A stretch of 64,000 nt of DNA, taken from NCBI GenBank assembly GCA_946965045.2, contig OX337230.1, forward strand, positions 806,001 through 870,000, given 5' to 3'. Each line of letters begins with the position of its first letter. Within the stretch, counting starts at the first letter, position 1. This document shows positions 1 to 10,467 of this stretch, piece by piece. Both the position numbers and the translations under genes were made by a program. This DNA is from Epithemia pelagica (lineage: Eukaryota > Bacillariophyta > Bacillariophyceae > Surirellales > Surirellaceae). Below the pieces are notes generated by a model, which worked only from the letters and a program-made list of their open reading frames with translations, was not told the DNA's origin and searched no databases.

Positions 1-1309
1 CCAACAAATTGGTTGGGATTTGCCATTGCCCGAAGAGGCAGTATTGGCAGCTTTCTTGGCATCTTCTTGGGCATTGAACACGGAGTTCTTTCCCTTCGTT
101 TTAGAACCGTGCCAGTCATTACTGCTGCATAATTCATTATACTTAGTTTCGGCTAAGCGAAGCAAAACATCAACTTCCAATCCACCAGTGTCATCAGGAT
201 CACCTTGAAGTTTACCGATGTCCCGTGCCATTGTGTAAGTTTGCTCGATATAGCGGAAATAGGAGTTAAATTTGCCAACGGATGAAGTTTGCATGACCTT
301 TAGCGCTTGCTGATTAAAACGCTCTGGAACTTTCTTGACCCATTTCAAGTTTCAAGCGCTTGTGTGCACCACGGATTAAACTTACAACACGAAGAACATT
401 TTCACCTTGAAACTCATTGATCTTCAAATTCTTAACCAAGTCTTTCAAATGATCAATAGCGGCTTCCGAACTTGAAACTAGAATGTTCATCATAATGACG
501 AAGAGCAGCGGACCCCCTTGTTGAATGGTAGGGTAAGTCTCAAACTGTTCGTAGCATTTTTCAAACAGACTTTGAGTCATGTTATTTTCCAGATGCTTGT
601 AGGTCAGTACCAAATTCTCCCGGTACCAATCCTTCTTGGTCCAGCGGCGATACCATTCACAACTGGCTGCAACTTCATCGGGAGTAACTTCCTCATAATT
701 TAAATATAGATCTACAGTACGAGACTCAATACTCCGGGATCCCTTCGACTTGGGGAACACAATTGTGAACACGTCATGCATATCGTAAACCATATGCGTG
801 TCCTTGGTCTTGGAAATCATGATGGCAGTGTTATAACACTCATCCAACTTCTTTTCATCGGTCAAACTCATACTCGTGAAAGTATATTTCGTTTGCGATG
901 TCTTCACGGCTTCCTTGAAGAGATCTTGTTTCTTCTCCGAGGACATCTTCTCCCTGTTCTCTTTCTAATGTAGAGGTCCTTGATCCGCGACACCATATCC
1001 CCTTGAACCTGGTTCCACCAGCTCAACTGCCAGTCCCCCAACCATGAATTGGGTATCTGTATCTAACGGGTAGTCATCGCTCTTTGAACTCTTATCCGAA
1101 TTGTTTTCATCGCTTGTTCTTCTTTGTCTTCTCTCATTAGGACCCTGAAGCGTTTCGTCGAGTGTTCAGAATCCAAAGTCGGATTCCCGATAGCCGGTTC
1201 CAGTCTGGTCTTCCGCTGAGGCGTCTTGATAGTCCTCATCGTCTCCCGTGTTAGCCGGTGCAGCACCTGAAGCGGGTGAAACATTTGCCGAGTCTTCTGC
1301 TCGCGCCAT
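1..1309 (-). pseudogene. Copia-like retrotransposon gag, 5' part, decayed and cut by the window edge
   Basis: Read on the minus strand, one frame starts at an ATG at 1309 (MARAEDSANV) and runs to about 345. It is interrupted by an in-frame TGA at 1166-1168 and TAG at 965-967. The longest open piece, 946-314, is 210 residues of charged, helical, gag-like sequence. A tandem repeat of 7 bp (343-349 and 350-356) shifts the frame. Past it, the other frame continues to base 1 with a lysine-rich stretch ending ...SQPICW, as expected just before a nucleocapsid region. No protease or polymerase is in the window; they would lie to the left. The assignment to Ty1/Copia type rests on general resemblance to diatom gag proteins and is inference. 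Three independent lesions mean this copy is dead. Confidence 0.55.
343..356. repeat. 7-bp tandem duplication that breaks the gag frame
   Basis: The heptamer tttcaag occurs twice in a row. A duplication of 7 bp shifts the gag frame by one. The two open frames on either side join cleanly if one copy is ignored, so this is very likely the causal lesion. Confidence 0.8.
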
Positions 1310-2223
1310 TGTTCTCACCTTCTCTCTGTCCTATCTTGCCAGAGCACTCACTTCCTTGACACCGTACGACCTTGGGAAACCTTCTACAGCGTAATACTTG
1401 GGCTCAGAACCTGCGAGTAGTGGAAAAGAACGGCGGTCTCTTTCCCATGGAGCAATCCGTAAAAGGATACTTATTCTGATAATCACTATTATGTTAGTCC
1501 TAAATTCTCACTAAATTCACTTGGATCTTTTCTTCAATATCTTTTGGATGAGTCATTCCATCCATTCGTTCACATCTACGTCGCTCATCATTCGTGATTG
1601 ATGAGTCTTGTTGCCGAGTATAAGCTTGCTACCCCAGCTATACTCGCAAACAAGAAAAAACAAATGATTCCTCTCTAGAGATCGCGAAATAAAGATACGG
1701 GAACCGCTTCAAAGAACCTAGGCTTTCGAGCTTGTGGCGTGGTAAGTGGAACGAAACTGAATGTAAAAGATCCAAGGAAACACATGAATCTTTCGGCATT
1801 CAAGACATCGATCGGGGACTTTTACAGCTTCCGAATTTCTCCGTGTTCGCGACTTGTTTGTACATCCAAGCGCTGGAATAGGTCTACTACCAGGGAGTAT
1901 TGCAAATTGCAATCTTAGCACTATCCACAATGCTCTGCTTCATGGTAAAATTACCTCTAAGGAGTAATCTGACATTTCGATATCTCGTTGTTTGGACAGC
2001 TATTACGGATATTTGGAATTTGGAGTCGCTTTCCCATATTTCGATTCAATAGATACGAATTCGAGGGGGAGTAGCTAGAGGGAAGGAAATAATATTCCGT
2101 TCCCGTAGTAGCATCACCTTTCACCGATGGCCTCTAGAGGAAACGATGTTTCTGGACTAAAAACAGCGCCTGCTTCACAAACTCAGAAGCCGTATGCCAT
2201 GGATATCTTGATCATGTCCATCT
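1310..2223 (-). other. Gag leader and probable LTR region, not delimited
   Basis: About 0.9 kb lie between the gag start and the end of the transporter gene. A 5' LTR, primer-binding site and leader are expected here on the minus strand, but no matching second LTR is in the window, so the ends cannot be placed. I see no convincing gene; the short ORF at 1718-1930 (-) has no recognisable features. Confidence 0.35.
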
Positions 2224-4181
2224 TCATGTACAATCGGTTCGCAGAGGGGACATGCTTGTTGCCGCCGCCGCATGTTCCAACTCAATGATGGGACTCTTCT
2301 CCCATCCACCTCGGTTCCCCACGCTGTATCGACCCCCATAGGCAAAGTAGTACGCCGCCGAAACGGCCAGAAACACGACGAGCATGGCAAGGCCAACGAG
2401 ATCGAGTTGGACAATGAGATACCAATTGGAGAAAATGGCCAAGCAAGGTAAGAGTGGAACAAACGGCGTGGCAAAGTAGCCTTCTTCCTTTTGCAATTGT
2501 TCTTCGTGATAATGATGTCGATTTCCCCCAAAGACTGTGGATCGTGGACACCATCGGTATACAGCAAAACAGGTCAAGGAAACGGCAGCAATCGACAAGA
2601 CACCCAGCAATGGTCCAACCAAGGATCCCACTAATCTGGTGAGCACCAGACTGCAGACCACGCACAAGACATGAAACAGAAACATGAGTTGGCTGGGAAG
2701 ATGGGGGAGGGATGCCGTGCCCTCATGCCAGAGCAAGACCACGGAAGTATCCGTCAGTGCCAAAACCAAGAGCACCGCCCCACTAATCATATCGTTCAAT
2801 TTGTCAAAGGGTACCAAGGCCGAAACCACAATCATAATGCCACCCGCGAACAATGTCCCCTTCCACAAGTTTCCGTACTCATCAATTTCGCCAAAGAACG
2901 ATGGCAGCAAACCATCCACGGCCAAGGCATATTGTAGTCGAGGTTGCGCCATGATGGTGACCAAGACCACAATGGGAAGCGTCACAATCTCACCCAGACT
3001 GATAAACTCCGCCAGAGCATTGGCACCAACAGAACGAAACGCGTTGGGAAAGGCCGAGACGGGAGAAATTTCCAAATAGGGTTGCATTCCCGTAAGAAAC
3101 AAACTTGCCCCGCTGTAAATGGCCATTACAAAGACCAGGACACAAAAGAGGGCCAGCGGGAGATTGCGTTTGGCGTTCTGGGCCTCACCTGCCATGGCCG
3201 TGACCTGATCATATCCCAAGTAGCCAAAAAATGTTCCCGTGGCTTGAGCGAGAGAACACATCCATAAGCGTCAGAAGTGAGAGTAGCTCGGTTCCTACTT
3301 TGCAATGACCATGTTGGCGACTTACCACCTCGAACAATGCCACCAACACCATAGGGAGCAAACGGTGTCCAATTGGAGGGTTTCACGTAACAAAGAGCTC
3401 CAAACACCATGACAGTGACTACCACGACCTTGAGGCCTGTAAACCAGTTGGTCGCAGCCTTGCTTTCCTTCACTCCACAAAGCAACAATCCAACAGTGGC
3501 TGTCGAAAGGACCAACGCTAGTGGATTAAAAGATGCGTGAATGTCAAACGAGTTGAGCCAAGGAGTGTCTGGCAGCTCTTCGGTAAGCCACAAAACACAT
3601 TTGTCTCCCCAACTTCGGGACACTGCTGCTGCAGCGGCAACATACTCAATTGAGAGGCAGGCGGCTGTCAGGACAGCACATAATTCGCCCATGGCCACGT
3701 AATTGTAGGCATAGGCTCCTCCCGCCAAGGGAATTCGACCCGACAGTTCGGCATAGCAGCAAGCGGACAACAAAGCTGTAAATCCGGAAATCAACCAGCT
3801 CACAACCGTGGCAGGTCCTGCATATTGATTGGCTACCAGGCCAGCCAACACAAAAATGCCGGAACCCACTGTGCTCCCAATGCCAAGAGCGATCAGGTCG
3901 CCCAGTGTCAAGTGACGTTCCAGAGTATTCGAAACTCCAGAAGACTGTCTCGTCAAGACATCGTGACTGTTTTCATCGGTGGGAATGGCATCGTAATGGA
4001 TTCGAGATGAGTTCTTTCGAGGTACGCCCTTGTTGCTTCCGCCACTATCATCATCCTCCGATGGCCCGTCTCCTAGTTCGGCCCGAAAATCGGGTAGAGG
4101 TTTTCTCAAGAAAGGACTGGAGGTCTTTGTTCGCGACGAATCACCTGTCGATGGAGAAACCACCGACCATACATTCGTCAT
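2224..4181 (-). CDS. Cationic amino-acid transporter (APC superfamily, CAT type)
   Basis: Multi-pass amino-acid permease predicted to move basic amino acids across the plasma or vacuolar membrane. There are two exons, 4181-3326 and 3242-2224, around an 83-bp GT-AG intron (3325-3243). The junction gives GIVRGATGTFFGYLGY, the expected CAT-family segment. The first membrane segment carries the APC signature LGIGSTVGSGIFVLAG. Further on are AGGAYAYNYVAMGEL and DQVTAMAGEAQN, both typical of CATs, followed by several hydrophobic segments. The N-terminal 80 or so residues are a hydrophilic serine-rich tail. I chose the ATG at 4181 because the upstream in-frame ATG at 4247 only adds a run of Ile/Ser/Asn encoded by a trinucleotide repeat. 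The gene is divergent from the Nudix gene, with starts 232 bp apart. The substrate is inferred from family. Confidence 0.85.
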
Positions 4182-4413
4182 AATGTTGTTGTTGTTGTTG
4201 CTGCTGCTGATGATGATGATGGCTATTGTCCTTGTTCGCTTTTGCAATGTCGTTCATGGTACTTTTTCGGTTGACATTCGCATGTGATTGGCGATGTCTC
4301 GACCCTGTCATCGTCCGCGAGTCCAAAGGCGACTGTAAGTGCGATCGGAATTCGGAATATTCGGTCGCGCTACCTCTCTGCCACACATGTGAGCATTTTG
4401 TCGACGCCATTAC

Positions 4414-5083
4414 CATGGTGCAAGCAAGCAATCACATGGACGTTCTCTTGTTTGCGTCGATTTCTGCATTGTTCTATACGTTCCAGCGGATCAAGGATGC
4501 AGAGGGAAGAAGAGTTTTGGATGCGGATGAGTTGATCTGCCTGGTTACTCCCGAAAATCGAGTGCTTCCGAGTGGAGGACATCGGGCCACCATGCGCCGT
4601 CAGAATTTATGGCATAGAGCCACCTACGTTGCGATACGGCACGAACCGGAGCATCTAGAACAGCACGGTAGCCATCCATCCGATGTTTTCCTTCTTGTGC
4701 AGAAGCGGTCGAGTAGAAAAGACTACTGTCCCGGACGATTCGATGCGACTCCGGGAGGCGTGGTTGGCTTTGAAGAATCCTACTTGGAGAATGCACAACG
4801 AGAGATGGAAGAGGAGATGGGTATCAAGGTGGGCAATAGTCTTGAGCGACTCTTGACATTTTCATTTGAAGACGACCGAGTTCGTGTTTGGGGAGAATTT
4901 TTTGAATTCACGTATCGGGGAGCGCTCAAAGATCTGCGCATTCAGAGAGAAGAGGTTGAATCCATTGAGCGTATGTCCTTACAGGATCTCATGGAAAGAA
5001 TGGAGTCCGAGCCTGATCAATTCATGCCTGATTCTCTTACGCGATCAAGCTGTATCTCCAAAGACGCTTGGATATGTCGGTGA
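4414..5083 (+). CDS. Nudix hydrolase domain protein (runs into HAD domain after a frame change)
   Basis: Contains a complete Nudix box, GVVGFEESYLENAQREMEEE followed by MGI, matching G-x5-E-x7-RE-x2-EE-x-G. It is preceded by FLLVQKRSSRKDYCPGRFDATPGG, typical of the isopentenyl-diphosphate-isomerase-like/YfcD group of Nudix proteins. These hydrolyse nucleoside-diphosphate-linked substrates; the substrate here is unknown. A hydrophobic segment lies close to the N-terminus. I chose the ATG at 4414 (good accATGg context) over 4226, whose extra residues overlap the divergent transporter promoter. Family members normally end ...PDSLxAIxLYLxRR. Here the frame ends in unrelated residues at 5083, while the expected ending AIKLYLQRRLDM is present in the next frame from 5041. 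A one-base shift at 5033-5040 is therefore likely, making a Nudix-HAD fusion. Confidence 0.8.
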
Positions 5084-5964
5084 ATAGGCGTTTACTTAAA
5101 GGTCACTCATCGTCCGATTTGGATGCTTACGAGCTTCGGCCGAAACCTTCTGCGATATTCTTTGACTGCGACGATTGCCTTTACTTTGATGGGTGGAAAA
5201 CGGCCAACCTTCTGAGAGACAGGATTGAACAATGGTGTTTAAAACATCATGGTTTGCGACTTTGTCAGGCTTATGAAATGAACAACAAATACGGCACTGG
5301 GTTACGCGGCTTGCTTGCTGAGGGGAACTTGGAGGATACAGACAAATCAATTGACAGGTTCCTTGCAGAAGTACATGACATTCCAGTGAAGGATCTCTTG
5401 CCACGCGATGACAATCCTCGGTCCATTCTTCTTAGGATGGACCCTTCCATTCCCAAGTTTGTCTTTACTGCAAGTGTCAGAGATCACGCCTTGCGCTGCT
5501 TGCAAGCCCTGGGTATTGACGATGGTCTCTTTGTTGACATCATTGACTGCAAGTCGTGCAAACTCGAAACCAAGCACAGTCGATTTTCATTCGAAACTGC
5601 GATGAAAGTCGCTGGGTAAGTACGAAAGGATCTTGTGTGTGTGTCGAAACTTGAACTAGGCCATTAAACCCTTCTTGGTTTTCGGCAGGGTGGAGAATCC
5701 AGAAGAGTGTCTATTTTTTGATGATAATGTAAAGAACATACGTGCTGTACGGGAAGTAGGATGGCGTAGTGTGCTCGTGGGTCGGTAAGTTGTCCCCAAA
5801 TCTGGTACACCAATTACCGTTTCCCTGCTGATTTCTTATGGTATTCGTTCTATTCTGAAAGGATTGGCCGAGATTCAGGACTTCCATTGTCCTCAGAACG
5901 TGCAGAACTGGAAATTGACAGAATTCACGACATTGAACGTGTCTTCCCTGATCTTTTTGTGTGA
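5074..5964 (+). CDS. HAD-superfamily pyrimidine 5'-nucleotidase (SDT1/SSM1-like), probably the C-terminal half of a Nudix-HAD protein
   Basis: HAD phosphatase predicted to dephosphorylate pyrimidine nucleoside monophosphates. Motif I is FFDCDDCLY with nucleophile and acid/base aspartates, motif II is FVFTASVRDHAL, and motif IV is CLFFDDNVKNI. Three exons: up to 5615, 5689-5784 and 5862-5964, with introns 5616-5688 (73 bp) and 5785-5861 (77 bp), both GT-AG. The junctions give KVAGVENPEEC and VLVGRIGRDSG. If it is a separate gene, the first ATG is at 5074, inside the last codons of the Nudix frame. More likely the frame is continuous with the Nudix domain, because the residues before this ATG (AIKLYLQRRLD) are a Nudix C-terminus. 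Length and motif order fit the SDT1/PHM8 group. Confidence 0.8.
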
Positions 5965-6552
5965 TAGAATGTTGGATTCATTTCAATCAATGCCATGGTG
6001 TAAGGAGTGGACAAAGTGAATGAAGGTGCTTGGGAAAAGAGTGCTCATTCGTATTACTTCAGTTCACTGTGGAGGTACCGGTGGGTCTTGTCGTTGAGGC
6101 TAAAAATGACAAAATTTCACATCGTGGATGCAGGTCTGATGTCGGGAATAGATCCCCCAGTTACGAGAATGAGAATGAGTGTCTTTGGTGAGTGCTTTCG
6201 CTGCATCGTGGAAAACAGGACAAGTCGATCACGAAGACACGGAACCATTGGAGACGCGTAATGTGTATTCGATGACAAGATCAATATATGGATGATTGAT
6301 TCTAATAGTGAACGAGTCCAATGGACGCGTGCAGGAGTTGATTACCAGAAATATTAGAGTCTCTCTTGTCATACACTCGACTGTTGCAAAATGTCAAGTC
6401 ACCCACAAAGACGAACGATGGGCCATCACAGGATCATTTTCTTACAATCATACTTGGAGTGTAAACTCGTGATCATTCTTTCTTTCTCGACGGTTCCCAT
6501 TCTCGGTTGGTTTTGAATAGCAAACTCACATGCAAGACACATCACGGTGTAC

Positions 6553-6608
6553 ATGAACATGGTTTGCACTTTGAACCCGCTGTGAATGAACATGGTTTGC
6601 ACTTTGAA
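6553..6608. repeat. Two exact 23-bp direct repeats
   Basis: The motif atgaacatggtttgcacttt plus gaa occurs at 6553-6575 and 6586-6608, a period of 33 bp. It lies in noncoding DNA and has no evident function. Confidence 0.8.
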
Positions 6609-7528
6609 TGTTCCACGCCATAGACACCCATAGTACCACTCTCGGAACTTTTCGAGACCTCCTCCGTTATGATCCGTAGCCCAGAATCGTCGGATCCATG
6701 CCCCACAATCACGGGTCCGCTTGGGGAGGCGTGACAATGGCGTTGTTTACATCTTCACACGATTTCTCCACAGAAACTCGGATGTACGGAGCAGGAGTTC
6801 AGTTCTCATTCTTCCCTTGAGTGATTGCCCTCTAGAAAGCGTCCAAGAAAAAGGAGGTCCATTGCACAGACATGTCATGCCGAGTTGCATTCGAGACATG
6901 CAAGGATGAAGTTGGAGTTCTCGTCGTCTCTCCATGTCCTTGACATTCTATGTTCACCGAGGTCTACAATACCTTCCTAGAGAAAAGGATGTGTCTTGTG
7001 TCTTGCAGTAAACCACGACAATTCTTGTCTGAGACTTGCTTTTGGTCGCCAAATTTTTGCATTGAGGTGGACACTAAAACCAACACCAAGCTTTCCTTCT
7101 TTCAAACATTGCTGTCAGCTTCGAGCAATGACCTCGTTTCGGAGAGTGAAGAAGGGCAAGGAAACAAGAAAAGGGAGACAAGAGACAATGTCTTGGTTCT
7201 TGGTGTCTGAGGTGTGAGTAGGGAGCGTCCTTGTTTGTAGTGGATTGTTGAGACACGCAAAACAGAAAAAGTGAGAGAAGAAGCCTTTCTTTCTTCTGAA
7301 CTGTAGACTACCATAGCACCTAAGTCCCACAGTACATTCGGAAGAAAGAAAATTCTAAAGATACTTTCTTAAGCAAATGTTATGTATCACATATAAGCCC
7401 CTGTCCCTTTCATGTGTCGTATCTCTGTCTCAGACTCAGACATCGGTCCAAAGTTGAACTCTTCAGCACACGTCTGTAAGAGGTTTCTGTCATTGTTGAG
7501 CGATGGGAAGTGGAATGAGAAAGGTGCA

Positions 7529-7536
7529 TGACGTCA
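7529..7536. promoter_or_regulatory. CRE-like palindrome TGACGTCA upstream of SLC4
   Basis: A perfect TGACGTCA, the bZIP/CREB-type site, lies 569 bp before the SLC4 start codon. In the diatom Phaeodactylum, TGACGT elements mediate CO2/cAMP-responsive transcription of CO2-concentrating genes through bZIP factors. An 8-mer can occur by chance, and the same palindrome occurs at 38370, so a functional role is inference. Confidence 0.35.
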
Positions 7537-8104
7537 CCACTTTATGTCGCATAACCGTCACAATACCCTTTTCGAGGAGAGAGATCGTTATAAAACAAGT
7601 CTCACTTCATGTCTTATCAGCAATATTATGAAACTCTCTAGCGCTTCACATGATAATTGAAGAAGAAGACTGAGAATGGTGAAAGGAAAAGGACAGAAAG
7701 CAGACCTCATAGCACAAGTACTTGTACACTAGGTAGGACGTATCCTTCTCATGTCTGAGGTGCACAAAGAAAGCAGAAAGGAAATTCCTTGTTTACCTTG
7801 TCTTTTTACGCAAAGATATGGAGGAGCGGAAATCAAGATTACACTCTATCGGTACAAATGAGGAAACTCCGTAAAAAGTTATACGATAAAAAACACAAGG
7901 CGTGCTGAGACATACATGCTGACATCATGAAAATCTTTCTCCTTTCTCTTTTTCCCTTTTTGCGTTCGATGGTTGCTAGAATTTAACGTGCAAACCGACA
8001 AATGCCAGGAGTGCAAAAGCCACACTTGTTTCGCTCACAATTTTTCGACGAGTGCAAGTCAAAAGCGAACATCAAGAGAAACAACATTTGACAAAACTCT
8101 CATC

Positions 8105-10074
8105 ATGGCTCCCCGCAATCAAGACGAAACGATTCAAGAGATGGACGAGGTGGATCAGCAAAAGGTTGCCAACAACCTCCCTGCCTCCCAGTTGAGCAAC
8201 TCTGAACTTGTCCCTGACGCTGGAAAGGTTCACATGGACGAAGGTCAGCCATGGGGTGCTGGTATCATCAACGACTTTAAGCGCACCGTCGGAACGCACT
8301 GGGTCACCGAGTTCACCAACTTTAACCAAAAGACCGTTGCTGTGACACTTTTGGTGTTCATTTCCGTCATTGCCCCCACCTTGACCTTTGGAGCCGTGTA
8401 CGGAAAAGAAACCGACAACAAGATTGGAGCGGTCGAAACCATTTTGGCCACGTCGTGGGTCGGAGTGACTTACAGTCTCATTGGTGGTATGCCTCTCGTA
8501 AGTAAAGACGAAACGGTTCATGATTGATCGACGTGATTGTTCCATACTTTCTAACAGCATCTGGTCAACTTTGCAGTGTGTTATTGGCTCCACTGGTCCA
8601 GTGCTTGCCTTTACCAAGGCCGTCGTCCGAATTGCCGATAACATTGGTGTCCCTTTCTTGACTTTCAGCGCATGGTGTCCCTTTCTTGACTTTCAACGCA
8701 TGGATTTCCTGCTGGTTGTTGTTCTACTGTGTCACTGCCGCCTTCTTCGACTTGACTCGCGTCGTTCGTCTCGCCACTGGTTTCACGGATGAAATCTTTG
8801 CCTTTTTGATTGTGACAATCTTTGTGTTTGACGCCGTCGGTGATCCGTTCTCGGATGTCGGTATCCTTCGATACTTTGACCCCAATCACCCTTCGCATGA
8901 AGACTTTGAAGACGACCCAGACTACGACTACATGGAAGTTGCTTTTCTCAGTACCTTGCTTGGTTTCGGAACTACCGCCCTCATCTTCTTCTTCCGAAGC
9001 TTCAAGAACTCGTCCTTCTTTTGCAACGATGGTGTTCGTAACTCGGTCCATGACTTTGCCGTCACCATGTCTGTGTTGATTGCCACTGTGATCAAGGAAA
9101 TCCTCTTCAGCGATGTTGAAACTGAACAATTGAACGTTCCTGACAAGTTCGAACCTTCCTTCAAGTGCTGCGACGACTCCTGTAGCACATTTTTCCCTGA
9201 TGACTGTCCTGATCAAGCCGAAGCTGCCAGAACTCGTGACTGGTTTGTCGACTTTTCTGACTTGAACGGCAAGGGATGGGTACCCATTGTTGCTGCTTGT
9301 CCTGCCATCCTTGCCTTCTTGCTTTGCTTCCTCGACAACGGTATCACATGGCATTTGATCAACCACCCCAACCACAAATTGAAGCACGGTGAAGCTTACA
9401 ACTACGATCTCTGCTTGAATGGTTTGTTCAACTTTGTCAATGGTATCCTTGGTCTTCCCTGGTTGGTCGCCACCACGTTTCCTTGCATTATCCATCTTAA
9501 CAGTTTGGCTGACAAGGACAAGGATGGTAACATTATTGACGTGCAGGAGACTCGTTTGACCTTGTTCTTTTCGCACTTGATGGTTGGATTGTCCTTGCTT
9601 GTTCTGGAACTTCTTCAATTGTTGCCCATGCCTGTCTTGTACGGTGTGTTCTTGTTTATGGGTCTCTCTGCCTTGCCCGCCATGCAATTCTGGAACCGCA
9701 TCTTGCTTTGGTTGCAACAACCCAGCCGATACCCCGACACGGTCTTCAACCGGTACATGGAAAAGCCCAAGGTGCACTTGTACACCATCCTTCAAATCTT
9801 CTTTTTCGGATTGGTCTTTTTGGTGCAAAACATGTCGGCCATTTCCATTATTTTCCCCCTCATGACCTTGTTGTGTATCCCGGCTTGTTTGTTCTTCTTG
9901 CCGCGATTCTTTGAAGGTTGGGAATTGTGCTTGTTGGATGGTGATGACTTTGAAATCAAGGCATGGGTTGACAAGAAGCGCCATGCCCAACATTCTCTGA
10001 GATTTGCCGACGCCGAAGTTGCCGATTTGGAAGCGGACGACGGCGAAGGAGAAATTGTGGAGAATGCCCATTAA
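8105..10074 (+). CDS. SLC4-family bicarbonate/anion transporter, frame broken by a 28-bp duplication
   Basis: Predicted membrane transporter of the SLC4 (HCO3_cotransp) family, in diatoms a candidate for bicarbonate uptake in the CO2-concentrating mechanism. Exon 1 is 8105-8497 (ATG of MAPRNQDE). A 79-bp intron at 8498-8576 gives the junction GGMPLCVIGSTGPVLAFT, the conserved first SLC4 segment. Further family hallmarks are FLDNGITWHLINHPNHKLKHG and LNGLFNFVNGILGLPWLVATT. About ten to twelve hydrophobic segments are followed by an acidic cytoplasmic tail. At 8646-8701 a 28-bp unit is repeated in tandem, shifting the frame by one. Without one copy the protein reads through as NIGVPFLTFNAWISCWLL; with both it stops early. 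A 22-nt GT-AG excision inside the first copy (8647-8668) would also restore the frame. The downstream frame to 10074 is fully intact. The ATG choice excludes upstream in-frame residues from 7973. Confidence 0.85.
8646..8701. repeat. 28-bp tandem duplication inside the SLC4 gene
   Basis: The unit beginning ggtgtccctttcttgacttt occupies 8646-8673 and again 8674-8701. The copies differ at one base only: G at 8668 and A at 8696. That G creates an AG dinucleotide after a pyrimidine-rich run. Confidence 0.9.
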
Positions 10075-10467
10075 ATTCAAGTGTTTCCGGTTCCTGTTTC
10101 AAGATATGCTATTGACTATTAGATAAGTGTTTTGTGCTTTCAACTCCCATCTTCTTGTACAATGTAGATTAGTGCTGTGATCACTTCCAGAATGCTGGAC
10201 ATGCCCGGTCCACGGCGTTAATCATTGACCAGATGGTCACCGCTGGGTTGACACTGTGCACGTTCAGCAAGCTCCATCGTCTTTCTCTCACTACGCACCC
10301 AAGAGCCAAGTGAAGCCACCCATGAACCCAATTGGTTACTAACTTTCATGTTCAAATAATGACTGGTCAATTAACCTGGCAGCAGAAACAACGAGAACCA
10401 CCATGTTCGACCATGACAGTAACAGTCAGTCCAAAAAACCAAAAGCGCTGTCGACAGCGCTTCAGTC
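10075..10467. other. Convergent intergenic region, nothing recognised
   Basis: This holds the 3' ends of the SLC4 (+) and METTL13-like (-) genes. I see no gene or repeat. Confidence 0.5.

Larger units (their letters stand above)
5965..8104. other. 2.1-kb intergenic region upstream of the SLC4 gene
   Basis: Between the HAD gene and the SLC4 start there is no ORF with recognisable features. The longest, 6426-6737 (-), has low-information sequence built partly from a local repeat. The stretch holds a 23-bp direct repeat (6553-6608) and a palindromic TGACGTCA site at 7529-7536. It probably contains the SLC4 promoter and HAD terminator. Confidence 0.5.

Noticed and set aside
1310-2160. Exact 5' LTR ends and primer-binding site for the gag element
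   Set aside because: No second LTR in the window and no clear tRNA-complementary site, so any boundary would be a guess.
8665-10080. Long minus-strand open frame (471 codons) opposite the SLC4 gene
   Set aside because: It mirrors the SLC4 coding frame and has low-information composition with no family resemblance.
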